Shown piece by piece: positions 55,289 through 64,000 of a stretch of DNA of 64,000 nucleotides (the stretch's first letter is position 1; every line of letters begins with the position of its first letter). The notes below the pieces were generated by a model, which did no database searches, was not told the DNA's origin, and was given only the letters and a program-made list of their open reading frames with translations. Location of the stretch: contig JALCRK010000004.1 of the NCBI GenBank assembly GCA_022652485.1, positions 52,751-116,750 of the forward strand. Direction: 5' to 3'. The DNA comes from Sphingobium sp. (GTDB lineage Bacteria; Pseudomonadota; Alphaproteobacteria; Sphingomonadales; Sphingomonadaceae). The position numbers were made by a program, and so were the translations under genes.

Positions 55289-56569
55289 TTAGCCCGCCTC
55301 GCGGGCGACTTCCCTCCAACCAATATCGCGGCGGCAGAAGCCGGTGGGGAAGCTGATCGCGTCCACCGCCTTGTAGGCGCGCGCCTGCGCCTCCGCGATG
55401 CTGCTGCCCAGCGCGGTGACGTTCAATACGCGGCCTCCGTTCGCGACCAGCGCGCCGTCGTTCAGCGCGGTGCCGGCGTGGAAGACCTTGACGCCTTCTC
55501 CGGCTTCCGCCGCATCAATGCCCGAGATCGCGCCGCCCTTCTCCGGGGTGCCGGGATAGCCGTTCGCTGCCATCACCACGGTCAACGCGCACTCGTCGCG
55601 CATCGTGATCGCGCCATAGTCCGCCAGCTTCCCTTCCGCCACCGCAAGCAGCAGCTCGGCGAGATCATCCTCCAGCCGCATCATCAGCACCTGGCATTCC
55701 GGATCGCCGAAGCGGGCGTTGTATTCGACCAGCTTCGGGCCTTCGCTGGTGAGCATCAGGCCGGCATAGAGCACGCCATTATAGGGCGTGCCTTCGGAGG
55801 CCAGCGTATAGACGGTGGGGAGGATGATGCGCTCCATCGCCTGGCGTTCGCACACTTCGTCGAGCACGCGGGCGGGGGAATAGGCGCCCATGCCGCCGGT
55901 ATTGGGGCCGGTGTCGCCGTCGCTCACCCGCTTGTGATCCTGCGCGCTTCCCATCGGGACGATGGCGGTGCCGTCGGTCAGGGCGAAGAAGCTCACCTCC
56001 TCGCCGACCATGAACTCCTCCAGCACCACTTCCGCGCCCGCCGCGCCGAAGCTGCCGGAGAACATGTCGACGAGCGCCGCGTCAGCCTGGCTTTCCGTCT
56101 CGGCGATGATGACGCCCTTGCCTGCCGCGAGGCCATCCGCCTTGATGACGACGGGGAGGCCGAATTTCGGCAGCTCGGCCCGCGCCTCGGCGAGTGAGGT
56201 GGTGCGCACATAGGCGGCGGTCGGGATGTTCGCCCGCGCGCACAGGTCCTTGGTGAAGCCTTTGGAGCCTTCGAGCTGCGCCGCCGCCTTGTCCGGCCCG
56301 AATACCGGGATGTCCGCCGCGCGCAGGGCATTGGCGAGGCCATCCACCAAAGGCGCTTCCGGGCCGATGACGACGAGGTGGATATCCCTGGCAGCGCAGA
56401 AGGCCACCACTTCCTGATGGCGCGTGGCGTCTAGGCTGACGCACTCGGCATGATCGGCGATGCCGGGGTTGCCGGGCGCGGCATAGAGTTTTTCGACGCG
56501 GGGCGATTGCGCCAGCTTCCAGCTCAGGGCATGTTCGCGTCCGCCCGAACCCAGCAACAGGATGTTCAT
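55289..56569 (-). CDS. purD: Phosphoribosylamine-glycine ligase
   Basis: Second step of purine synthesis. ATG 56569 gives 426 residues of the ATP-grasp family: [19 protein letters not shown] start, [18 protein letters not shown], the ATP-grasp loop [10 protein letters not shown], and [11 protein letters not shown]. The open frame upstream overlaps xseA and is not coding. Its start lies seven bases from the divergent xseA start. Confidence 0.97.
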   Translation of the reverse strand: MNILLLGSGGREHALSWKLAQSPRVEKLYAAPGNPGIADHAECVSLDATRHQEVVAFCAARDIHLVVIGPEAPLVDGLANALRAADIPVFGPDKAAAQLEGSKGFTKDLCARANIPTAAYVRTTSLAEARAELPKFGLPVVIKADGLAAGKGVIIAETESQADAALVDMFSGSFGAAGAEVVLEEFMVGEEVSFFALTDGTAIVPMGSAQDHKRVSDGDTGPNTGGMGAYSPARVLDEVCERQAMERIILPTVYTLASEGTPYNGVLYAGLMLTSEGPKLVEYNARFGDPECQVLMMRLEDDLAELLLAVAEGKLADYGAITMRDECALTVVMAANGYPGTPEKGGAISGIDAAEAGEGVKVFHAGTALNDGALVANGGRVLNVTALGSSIAEAQARAYKAVDAISFPTGFCRRDIGWREVAREAG

Positions 56570-56576
56570 ACCGCAA

Positions 56577-58109
56577 ATGCCCCCGGAAGACCAAAATGAT
56601 GCCGCGTTCGATGCGGCGGGCCGCCTGTTAGCGCAAGAGCGCGCCGGGGACAACGCGCCTGCGCTCAGCGTCTCGGAATTGTCGGCGCAGCTGAAGCGCA
56701 CGGTGGAGGATCGCTTCGGCCATGTGCGCCTGCGCGGCGAGATTTCGGGCTATAAGCGCGCGGCGTCGGGCCATGTGTACCTGAGCCTCAAGGACGAAAA
56801 TGCGCGGATCGACGGCATCATCTGGAAGGGTGCCGCCGCGCGACTGGGCTTCGCGCCGCAGGACGGGATCGAGGTGATCGCCACCGGCAAGCTCACCACC
56901 TATCCGGGGCGTTCCTCCTACCAGATCGTGATCGAACGGCTGGAGCTGGCGGGCGAGGGCGCGCTGATGCAGCTCCTCGAACGGCTGAAGCGGCAGCTCG
57001 CCGCCGAGGGGCTGTTCGCGCCGGAGCGCAAGAAGCGCCTGCCCTATCTGCCGCGCGTGATCGGGGTGGTGACATCGCCGACCGGCGCGGTGATCCGGGA
57101 TATATTGCACCGCCTCGCGGACCGCTGCCCCAGCCATGTGCTGCTCTGGCCGGTGCTGGTGCAGGGCGAGGGCGCGGCGGCGCAGGTCGCCAATGCGGTG
57201 CGCGGATTCAGCGCGATGCGGCCGGGCGGGGCGATCCCCCGGCCCGATCTGGTGATCGTCGCGCGCGGGGGAGGCTCGATCGAGGACCTGTGGGCGTTCA
57301 ACGAGGAGGCCGTGGTGCGCGCGGTGGCGGAGTGTTCGATCCCGATCATCTCCGCCGTGGGGCATGAGACGGACACGACCTTGTGCGACTATGCGGCGGA
57401 CGTGCGCGCGCCCACCCCCACCGCCGCCGCCGAGATGGCGGTGCCGGTGCGGGCGGAGTTGATGGCCGGGCTGACCGAGCTGGGCCTGCGTAGCGGAAGG
57501 GCGATACGGCGCGGGACGGAGCAGCGGCGCGAGCGTCTTGCCATGACGGCGCGTCTGCTGCCGACGCCCGAGACCCTGCTTGCCCCGCAGCGCCAGCGCG
57601 CCGACGATCTGGGCGAGCGGCTGGGCCGCGGCCTCAAACAGCGGGTGACGCTGGCGTGGCGGCATCTCTCCGAAGCGGGCGGGGCGCTGCGCCCGGCGCT
57701 GTTGGCGCAACGGGTGGCGCGGGAGCATGCGCGGCTGGAGAGCATCCGCCTGCGGCCCGATCTCGTAACGCGCGGCATTGCCCAAAAGCGCGAGCGGCTG
57801 GACTCCACATGGCGGCTCGCGCTCTCGCTCGATCCGCGCAGGCCTCTCTCCAAGGGCTTCGCGCTGGTGACGGCAGGCGGGCGCGTGCTTGCTTCCGCAG
57901 AGGCCGCGCGCGAAGCGGCCGCGATGACGCTCACCTTTCAGGACGGGGCGATCGATGTGGTTTCCGCGGCCGAAGGGGTTGAGTTTATGCCTCCGGCCCG
58001 GCTATCATCGCCGCCGAAACCGGCGCGCAAACCCGCGCGGCCCGATAGTTCCGGCGCGGGGCAGCAGGATCTGTTCGGCAGCGGCCAAGAGAGAGACGAT
58101 ACATGCTGA
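56577..58109 (+). CDS. xseA: Exodeoxyribonuclease VII large subunit
   Basis: Single-strand exonuclease subunit. From ATG 56577 the product has 510 residues with an OB fold (about 35-130), the catalytic core with [15 protein letters not shown] and [42 protein letters not shown], and a coiled-coil tail ending QQDLFG. ATG 56562 is an alternative start that would overlap purD. xseB is not adjacent. A DUF2093 gene begins inside its last codons. Confidence 0.95.
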   Translation: MPPEDQNDAAFDAAGRLLAQERAGDNAPALSVSELSAQLKRTVEDRFGHVRLRGEISGYKRAASGHVYLSLKDENARIDGIIWKGAAARLGFAPQDGIEVIATGKLTTYPGRSSYQIVIERLELAGEGALMQLLERLKRQLAAEGLFAPERKKRLPYLPRVIGVVTSPTGAVIRDILHRLADRCPSHVLLWPVLVQGEGAAAQVANAVRGFSAMRPGGAIPRPDLVIVARGGGSIEDLWAFNEEAVVRAVAECSIPIISAVGHETDTTLCDYAADVRAPTPTAAAEMAVPVRAELMAGLTELGLRSGRAIRRGTEQRRERLAMTARLLPTPETLLAPQRQRADDLGERLGRGLKQRVTLAWRHLSEAGGALRPALLAQRVAREHARLESIRLRPDLVTRGIAQKRERLDSTWRLALSLDPRRPLSKGFALVTAGGRVLASAEAAREAAAMTLTFQDGAIDVVSAAEGVEFMPPARLSSPPKPARKPARPDSSGAGQQDLFGSGQERDDTC

Positions 58110-58327
58110 TGCACGGCAAGGACCAGCCCGCGAAGCTGCACTATATGTCCTACAGCTTTCGGGTGCTGAGCCCTGGCGATTATGTGCTGTGCGCGGTGAC
58201 GGGTGCGCGCATCCTGCTCGATGATCTGCGCTACTGGTCGATCGAGCGGCAGGAACCCTATATCGACGCGGAGGCCTCGACCACGGCCGAGGTGAAATGG
58301 CGCAAGGAACAGGGGCTGCCCGCCTGA
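58103..58327 (+). CDS. DUF2093 family protein
   Basis: Small conserved protein of 74 residues; function unknown. Family hallmarks are [25 protein letters not shown] and [14 protein letters not shown] [14 protein letters not shown]. It overlaps xseA by seven bases and ends eight bases before the M23 gene start, an arrangement that suggests one transcript. Xse-DUF2093 adjacency is frequent in alphaproteobacteria. Confidence 0.85.
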   Translation: MLMHGKDQPAKLHYMSYSFRVLSPGDYVLCAVTGARILLDDLRYWSIERQEPYIDAEASTTAEVKWRKEQGLPA

Positions 58328-58335
58328 GCCTCGGG

Positions 58336-59208
58336 ATGATGCGTTCTATCGCTTTGGTGATGGCTGTGCTGCTGAGCGCCTGCGTCGCCGCGCCGCCTCC
58401 TTCCTCCACCCCATCCCCGCCGCCGGTGCCCGTGATCAAGCCCGCGCGGCCCGACTTTGTGCTCGAAGGCGCGGCGCGGCAGGGCGGCGTGGTCTATGGA
58501 CTGGCGCCTTCGCTCGCCCGGGCCGTGACGCTCGATGGCGTGGCGGTGCCGGTGGCGGCGGATGGGCGCTTCCTCATCGCGTTCGACCGGGATGCCGCGC
58601 CCACCGCGACTCTGGATGCGGAACTTGCGGGTGGCGGGCATGTAACGAAAACCCTCGCCGTCGCGGCGGGGGAGTGGCGGATCGAGCAGGTCGATGCTTC
58701 CCCAACCGCCAATGTGCCGAGAGCGGAATTTCAGGCGCGCCGGCCCGCCGAGCTGGCGCGCATTGCCGCGGCGCGGGGAGGCTCTGTGGAAGCGGGCGGT
58801 TGGCGGCAGGCCTTCATCTGGCCCGCGCAGGGACGGATTTCAGGCCTGTTCGGGGCGCAGCGCGTTTATCGCGGCACGCCCGGCGCCTATCACAGTGGGG
58901 TGGATGTGGCGGCGGGGGCCGGCACGCCCTTTGTCGCTCCGGCGGACGGCGTCGTCGTGCTTGCGGCGGTGGACGAGACCTTCACGCTGGAAGGACATCT
59001 GCTGATCGTCGATCATGGCATGGGCCTCTCCAGCGCCTTCCTCCATTGCGCCAGCCTCGTGGTGAAGGAGGGGGACGTGGTGCGCCAGGGGCAGCTGCTC
59101 GGCACCGTCGGCGCGACCGGCCGCGCGACCGGACCGCATCTGCACTGGGGCATGAAATGGCGCGCCGCCCGACTCGATCCGGCGCGTCTGGCAGGCCCGA
59201 TGCCATAA
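58336..59208 (+). CDS. M23 peptidase-family lipoprotein
   Basis: LytM/M23-domain protein of 290 residues with a lipoprotein signal (VLLSACVAAP, Cys 16) and a Pro-rich linker. The N-terminal half (about 30-150) is beta-rich; the C-terminal LytM domain has GAYHSGVDVAAGAGTP (His and Asp ligands) and HLHWGMKW (HxH), so all zinc ligands are present. It is likely a peptidoglycan endopeptidase at the envelope. ATG 58336 or 58339. Confidence 0.9.
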   Translation: MMRSIALVMAVLLSACVAAPPPSSTPSPPPVPVIKPARPDFVLEGAARQGGVVYGLAPSLARAVTLDGVAVPVAADGRFLIAFDRDAAPTATLDAELAGGGHVTKTLAVAAGEWRIEQVDASPTANVPRAEFQARRPAELARIAAARGGSVEAGGWRQAFIWPAQGRISGLFGAQRVYRGTPGAYHSGVDVAAGAGTPFVAPADGVVVLAAVDETFTLEGHLLIVDHGMGLSSAFLHCASLVVKEGDVVRQGQLLGTVGATGRATGPHLHWGMKWRAARLDPARLAGPMP

Positions 59209-59497
59209 ATCCGCGACGTCAAGTCACGGAAACGAGGGCATTTTGTTACGCCATTTTACAAATTCGTGACATTTTTGCAACGGGACGGCCGAAATCCGGC
59301 CCGCACCCAATCGCGCCGCTTTACAGCATAGAATTATGAACGCCAAATAAACGGCAGGGACGCACATAGACCGGCTGTCGGGCGCTTCGCCCACCGTTGT
59401 CGGACGGAAAAGCGAAGTAAAAAGGTCTTGCTGCGTTGCTGTTTGACAACGGAGCACGGCCGCGCGCCTTGCTCCTCCAGAGCAAGGGACTGGATAC

Positions 59498-62419
59498 GTG
59501 AAGAAAAACGAAATAGCAGCTCGGCTGCGCTGTGGTGCTGCGCCTGTAATTCTGGCAGCGGCGCTCATAACTCCCGCACTTGCCATCGCTCAGGACACGC
59601 CGCAAGAAGCCCAGGAAGCGGGCGTCGGCGACAACGTGATCATCGTGACCGGTTCGCGTATTGCGCGGCCGGATCTGGCTGCTTCCAGCCCTGTTTCGGT
59701 GGTAACATCAGATCAATTGCAACTAGCGAGCAAGGCGGGTGTCGAAGAGTTCCTGCGTAACATGCCGCAGGCGGTTTCCGGCTTGGGCAGCAATAACAAT
59801 AACGGCAACGAGGGCACCGCAACGGTCAATCTTCGCAATCTGGGCGAGGAACGCACGCTGGTCCTCGTCGATGGAAAGCGTTTCGTTCCCTACGATTCTC
59901 AAGGTATCGTCGATCTCAACATGATACCCGCGTCCCTGGTGGAGCGTGTGGAAGTTGTGACGGGCGGTGCTTCGGCTGTGTACGGTTCGGACGCGGTCGC
60001 CGGTGTCGTCAATTTCATCATGAAGAAGGATTTTCAGGGAATTGCGGGTGATGCCCAGTACGGGCTCAGCGAGAAGGGTGATGGTCGGCACTATGATTTC
60101 AGCCTGACGGGCGGCCTCAATCTGGGCGATCGTGGCAACATCGTGGTGAATGGCACCTACAGTAAGCAGCAGAAGGTGACGCAAGGCGCTCGCGAGTTTT
60201 CCAAGTTTTCGCTAGCATCCGCTGATTTCTCGCCCGGTGGCAGCTCCACTAACGAATTTGGCTCGATCGATCTGCCCGGCGGTCTCGGTCGTTATACGTT
60301 CACGCCCAATGGCTTTGTGCCATACAGCGGCGCGAGGGATTCGTTCAATTTCAATCCCTTCAACCTGTTGCAAGTGCCGCAGGAAAAATACACTGCAACA
60401 GCGCTACTACATTACGATGTGACGGACAGCGTAGAATTTTTTGGCCGCGCGTCATATGGCAAAACCAAAATCCGCACGGAGATCGCGCCCTCGGGTACGT
60501 TCGGTTTCACCTTCGACGTCAACTATCTGACCAATCCCTTCTTTGATCCCGCGATCAATCCGGCCGCAGCAAACGCCCGGGCGATTTTCGCGAGCCAGGA
60601 TACCGACGGCGATGGAATTCTTACCGTAGGTGTCCGTCGTCGTACGACCGAAGTGGGACCGCGTATCTCCTCGTATGAGAATCAGGCCTGGCAAACCGTA
60701 GGCGGTCTGCGTGGTGACCTGAGCTCGGCGATCAAGTGGGAGGTCTTTGCCCAATACGGCAAGACCAAGCGCAACATCGGGTATTTGAACGATCTTGACG
60801 CAAACAAGGTTCAGCAGGCGATTCTGGCGACCAGCACCACAGCCTGTACTGATCCGACAGGTGGCTGTGTGCCCGCCAATCTTTTCGGTTTCGGTAACCT
60901 GAGCGCGGCGGCCGCCAAGTTCATCGCTTTCGATCTGTCTGAGGTCGATAAGAATAGCCAGTTTGTGGCGGGTGGCTTTTTGAACGGCGATCTGCCGTTC
61001 GGTCTGGTGACAGACCGCCCCGCCGCTTTCGTGGCCGGCGTCGAATATCGTAAGGAGAAGGCAACGGCCAATCCCGATGCCAATCTTCGCGTTGGCAACA
61101 GCATTGGTTTCGGCGCGTCTTCGCCAATTGACGCCCAGATCGAGGTTAAAGAGGCCTATGGTGAGCTGAAGGTTCCAATTCTGGGCGATATTCCCTTTGC
61201 GAAATCGCTGACACTGGAAGCGGGGGTTCGCTATTCCGATTATAGCAACAAGACTACCGTGGATGCGACCGGCTCCGGCGGTACGATCAGCCATTCCAGC
61301 AACGGTTTCACGAACTGGACATACAAGATCGGCGGTGACTGGGAGCCCGTGGATTCGCTCCGCTTCCGCGCCATGTATCAGCGCGCCGTTCGTGCGCCGA
61401 ATCTGAACGAGATCGGCCTGCCTATCACGCCGGGTACGGGTGATGCGACTTTCGATCCATGCGATAGCAACACCTTTGATCCGACGGATACCACGCTGGA
61501 CACCTTGTGCCGCACGGTGGGTGGCGGGCTTCCTTCCGGCGTCGCTCCGGGGACAATTGCTCCGCCGACATCCGGACAGGTCAACAATTTTTCGGGCGGT
61601 AACCCTGCGCTCATACCGGAGAAGGCAGATACCATTACGCTGGGTGCGGTGTTCAAGCCCACGTTCCTGCGAGGTTTTACCGCGACCATCGACTTTTTCG
61701 ACATCAAGGTGAAGAAGGCCATCCTGGCCACGCCTGAACAAGCCATCCTCGATGCTTGTTACTATGCAGAGCGCAATGCGAACGGCACATTCTGCTCTCT
61801 CATCAAGCGTAGCCAAATTGACGGCTCGTTGGAGGGCAGCCTGATTTATGGCGTGGACGCGACCAACCGCAATATCGGCAAGAAGACTTCCCGCGGCATC
61901 GATTTCACGTTCGATTACAATCGTGAGATTGTGCCCAACGTGAAACTGGGCCTTAATCTCCAGGCGACATATGTGATGGACTCCAAGGTCCAGTTTGCAA
62001 ATGTTCTCAAGACCTATGAGTGCGTGGGCAAAGTCGGCAAGACCTGCCTTGATCCGCAGCCCGAATGGGTCTGGAATCAGACTACCAGCCTGGAGGTCGG
62101 ACCGATTCTCGCGGCGCTGACATGGCGCCATCTCAGCTCACTCGAGCAGGACTCGATCACGGTCGGTTATCATCCGGTCACGGCATCCAATTTCGTGGTG
62201 CCCAAGATCAAGGCTTACGACTACTTCGATTTCGCGATGCGGGCCGAGGTCAACGATAATTTCTCGATCCGTTTTGCTGTGGATAATCTATTCAACAAGA
62301 AGCCTCCGATGGTCGGAAACGATTATGGTGGCACCACGCAGAACAGCGGTAATACCTTCCCGGCCACGTATGATCCGCTGGGGCGCTATTTTACCGCAGG
62401 CGTGAATGTGAAGTTCTGA
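59498..62419 (+). CDS. TonB-dependent outer-membrane receptor 2
   Basis: Outer-membrane receptor of 973 residues starting at GTG 59498. Signal peptide to about residue 31 (ALAIAQ), TonB box DNVIIVTGSRI near 50, plug with the Asn-rich loop NNNNGNEGTATVNLRNLGEERTLVLVDGKR and GGASAVYGSDAVAGVVNF, and a barrel ending AGVNVKF with a terminal Phe. This plug type occurs in receptors for oligosaccharides or peptides, but the substrate is unknown. It is markedly lower in GC than its neighbours (sampled lines 50-55% against about 65-75%). A terminator follows. Confidence 0.93.
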   Translation: MKKNEIAARLRCGAAPVILAAALITPALAIAQDTPQEAQEAGVGDNVIIVTGSRIARPDLAASSPVSVVTSDQLQLASKAGVEEFLRNMPQAVSGLGSNNNNGNEGTATVNLRNLGEERTLVLVDGKRFVPYDSQGIVDLNMIPASLVERVEVVTGGASAVYGSDAVAGVVNFIMKKDFQGIAGDAQYGLSEKGDGRHYDFSLTGGLNLGDRGNIVVNGTYSKQQKVTQGAREFSKFSLASADFSPGGSSTNEFGSIDLPGGLGRYTFTPNGFVPYSGARDSFNFNPFNLLQVPQEKYTATALLHYDVTDSVEFFGRASYGKTKIRTEIAPSGTFGFTFDVNYLTNPFFDPAINPAAANARAIFASQDTDGDGILTVGVRRRTTEVGPRISSYENQAWQTVGGLRGDLSSAIKWEVFAQYGKTKRNIGYLNDLDANKVQQAILATSTTACTDPTGGCVPANLFGFGNLSAAAAKFIAFDLSEVDKNSQFVAGGFLNGDLPFGLVTDRPAAFVAGVEYRKEKATANPDANLRVGNSIGFGASSPIDAQIEVKEAYGELKVPILGDIPFAKSLTLEAGVRYSDYSNKTTVDATGSGGTISHSSNGFTNWTYKIGGDWEPVDSLRFRAMYQRAVRAPNLNEIGLPITPGTGDATFDPCDSNTFDPTDTTLDTLCRTVGGGLPSGVAPGTIAPPTSGQVNNFSGGNPALIPEKADTITLGAVFKPTFLRGFTATIDFFDIKVKKAILATPEQAILDACYYAERNANGTFCSLIKRSQIDGSLEGSLIYGVDATNRNIGKKTSRGIDFTFDYNREIVPNVKLGLNLQATYVMDSKVQFANVLKTYECVGKVGKTCLDPQPEWVWNQTTSLEVGPILAALTWRHLSSLEQDSITVGYHPVTASNFVVPKIKAYDYFDFAMRAEVNDNFSIRFAVDNLFNKKPPMVGNDYGGTTQNSGNTFPATYDPLGRYFTAGVNVKF

Positions 62420-62445
62420 CCTTTCGGTCGAATGCAAAAGAGAAA

Positions 62446-62473
62446 GGGCGGCCTCCCGGGGCCGCCCTTTTTG
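62446..62473. terminator. Terminator after TonB receptor 2
   Basis: GGGCGGCC-TCCCG-GGGCCGCCC type stem (62446-62467) followed by TTTTT, with AAA on the left; also suitable for clpB from the other side. Confidence 0.9.
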
Positions 62474-62494
62474 CGTGGGAGCAGAGCGCCCACC

Positions 62495-64000
62495 TCACCC
62501 CACACCCAGCACCAATCCTCCGTCGCCTTCGCCGACTTTCACCGTCGATCCGTCCGGCACTTGCCCTGAGAGGATCATTTCGGCGAGGGGGTCTTGCAGA
62601 TATTTCTGCACCGCGCGCTTTAATGGCCTCGCGCCGTAGACGGGGTCATAGCCGACCCGGCCCAGCCACGCTCGTGCACCGTCGGTGAGGTCGAGCGTCA
62701 CCTTGCGGTCCTTCAGGAGCTTCGCCACGCGACCGACCTGAATGTCGACGATCGGCGCCATATGCTCCGCGCCCAGGCGATGGAACAGGATGATCTCGTC
62801 GAGGCGATTGAGAAACTCCGGGCGGAAATGCGCGCGGACGATCTCCATCACCTGCGGCTCCACCTTCTCCACATCCTCGCCTTCGCCCAGATTGGCGATG
62901 AACTGGCTGCCGAGGTTGCTGGTCAGCACGATGATAGTGTTGGTGAAATCGACCGTGCGGCCCTGCCCGTCCGTCAGGCGCCCATCGTCGAGCACCTGGA
63001 GCAGCACGTTGAACACGTCGCCATGCGCCTTCTCCACCTCGTCGAACAGCACGACCTGATAGGGCCGCCGCCGCACCGCTTCCGTCAGCACGCCGCCTTC
63101 CTCATAGCCGACATAGCCCGGCGGCGCGCCGATCAGCCGCGAAACGCTGTGCTTCTCCATGAACTCGCTCATGTCGATACGCACCATCGCGCTGTCGTCG
63201 TCGAACAGGAAGCCCGCGAGCGCCTTGGTGAGCTCGGTCTTGCCGACGCCGGTGGGGCCGAGGAACAGGAAGCTGCCCAGGGGCCGGTTCGGATCCTGCA
63301 ACCCGGCGCGGCTACGGCGCACGGCGGTGGAAACGGCCTTCACCGCATCCGCCTGCCCGATGACGCGCTTGCCGAGCTCGGCTTCCATCGCGAGCAGCTT
63401 CTCGCGCTCGCCCTCCATCATCTTGTCGACCGGAATGCCGGTCCAGCGGCTGACCACGCCCGCAATATCCTCCGGCGTCACCTCCTCGCGCAGCATCGCG
63501 CCAGAGGCGGCTTCCTGCGCTTCGGCGAGCTTGCGCTCAAGGTCGGGGATGCGGCCATATTGCAGCTCGCCCGCGCGTGAATAGTCGCCCGAACGCTGCG
63601 CCTGCTCAACCTCGAGCCGCGCGGCGTCCAGCTCCTCCTTGAGGCGCTGCTCGCCCGCGATCTTGTCCTTCTCACCCTGCCATTTGGCGGTGAGCTCGGA
63701 GGACTGCTGCTCCATATTGGCGAGATCATCCTCCAGCGCGGCAAGGCGGTCCTTGGATGCCTGGTCGCTCTCCTTTTTCAACGCCTCCCGCTCGATCTTG
63801 AGCTGGATGATGCGCCGGTCGAGAGTCTCGATCTCCTCGGGCTTGCTCTCCACCTCCATGCGCAGGCGGCTGGCGGCCTCGTCCATCAGGTCGATCGCCT
63901 TGTCCGGCAGGAAACGGTCCGAGATATAGCGATGGGAGAGCGTAGCGGCGCTCACCAGCGCGCCATCGGTGATGCGCACGCCGTGGTGCAGCTCGTACTT
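62495..64000 (-). CDS. clpB: ClpB disaggregase, C-terminal part (cut by window edge)
   Basis: AAA+ chaperone that rescues aggregated proteins with DnaK. About 502 residues are inside the window; the frame is open to 64000 and the N-terminus lies outside. Seen are the end of AAA-1 ([35 protein letters not shown]), the coiled-coil middle domain, and AAA-2 with Walker [19 protein letters not shown], sensor and the C-terminal domain. The M-domain identifies ClpB rather than ClpA or ClpC. Confidence 0.96.
   Translation of the reverse strand, partial: KYELHHGVRITDGALVSAATLSHRYISDRFLPDKAIDLMDEAASRLRMEVESKPEEIETLDRRIIQLKIEREALKKESDQASKDRLAALEDDLANMEQQSSELTAKWQGEKDKIAGEQRLKEELDAARLEVEQAQRSGDYSRAGELQYGRIPDLERKLAEAQEAASGAMLREEVTPEDIAGVVSRWTGIPVDKMMEGEREKLLAMEAELGKRVIGQADAVKAVSTAVRRSRAGLQDPNRPLGSFLFLGPTGVGKTELTKALAGFLFDDDSAMVRIDMSEFMEKHSVSRLIGAPPGYVGYEEGGVLTEAVRRRPYQVVLFDEVEKAHGDVFNVLLQVLDDGRLTDGQGRTVDFTNTIIVLTSNLGSQFIANLGEGEDVEKVEPQVMEIVRAHFRPEFLNRLDEIILFHRLGAEHMAPIVDIQVGRVAKLLKDRKVTLDLTDGARAWLGRVGYDPVYGARPLKRAVQKYLQDPLAEMILSGQVPDGSTVKVGEGDGGLVLGVG

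Noticed and set aside
59209..59497. Phosphate or iron box upstream of TonB receptor 2
   Set aside because: GTGACATTTTTGCAAC looked suggestive, but no proper Pho or Fur box could be aligned; no other gene seen in this 289-base spacer.

Overview
This 64 kb window is a high-GC, gene-dense piece of an alphaproteobacterial chromosome, most likely from the Sphingomonadales. The reasons are the order hemE / origin-like spacer / ppsR-maf-aroE-coaE-dnaQ, which is the origin neighbourhood in Caulobacter and Rickettsia; MipZ and DivK; the small alphaproteobacterial families DUF1491, DUF2093, DUF3572 and DUF3576; two large TonB-dependent receptors; and double-hairpin intergenic repeats of the kind common in sphingomonads. 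Genus cannot be fixed from the sequence alone. I see no tRNA, rRNA, CRISPR array, transposase, integrase or phage gene, and no gene-free stretch longer than about 300 bases.

Layout. 0-1.5 kb: hemJ and hemE (haem). 1.5-1.8 kb: probable chromosome origin with DnaA boxes. 1.8-5.4 kb: PPDK/PEP synthase regulator, maf, aroE, coaE, dnaQ. 5.4-8.4 kb: long-form hpf, ptsN, a thioesterase, DUF1491 and a SleB-type hydrolase. 8.4-12.3 kb: prephenate dehydrogenase, LOG-family protein, extensin-like lipoprotein, and a haem membrane protein paired with a PepSY protein. 12.4-15.3 kb: serC and serA. 15.3-20.4 kb: ankyrin protein, SCO1, YcgN-like, YgjP-like peptidase, class A PBP and msrB. 20.4-25.1 kb: leuS-lptE-holA and a DUF3576 lipoprotein. 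25.2-34.2 kb: an unknown secreted protein, TetR, rsfS-nadD-dxs, a Fur-family regulator, gshA, rsmE, ubiA and a ThiE-like protein. 34.2-38.9 kb: YggS, TonB receptor 1 and trhO. 39-46.3 kb: phosphomannomutase/phosphoglucomutase, DnaJ-like protein with mipZ, panC, Sel1 protein, a GNAT-ugpQ-HAD-DUF3572 string and divK. 46.4-50.7 kb: rpmG, two unknown genes, dps, a Gly-rich double cold-shock protein and proA. 50.8-55.1 kb: RNase D, lptC-lptA-lptB-rpoN. 55.3-59.2 kb: purD, xseA, DUF2093 and an M23 lipoprotein. 59.5-64 kb: TonB receptor 2 and the C-terminal part of clpB, cut by the window edge.

How the genes fit together. Most of this is housekeeping: haem, serine, coenzyme A, pantothenate, NAD, isoprenoid, ubiquinone and glutathione synthesis. 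Lipopolysaccharide transport is covered by lptE, lptC, lptA and lptB. Cell-cycle functions are represented by the origin, mipZ and divK, and replication by dnaQ and holA. The common proteobacterial cluster lptC-lptA-lptB-rpoN-hpf-ptsN is split here: hpf-ptsN lies about 47 kb from rpoN.

I did not find a convincing new defence, secretion or mobile system. The observations most worth following are the origin, the apparent CTG start of nadD, a hairpin over the serC ribosome binding site, a transporter-like protein whose GDT1 motifs are not recognisable, the J-domain protein coupled to mipZ, a terminator embedded in the trhO coding end, and a second TonB receptor of clearly lower GC than its neighbours.
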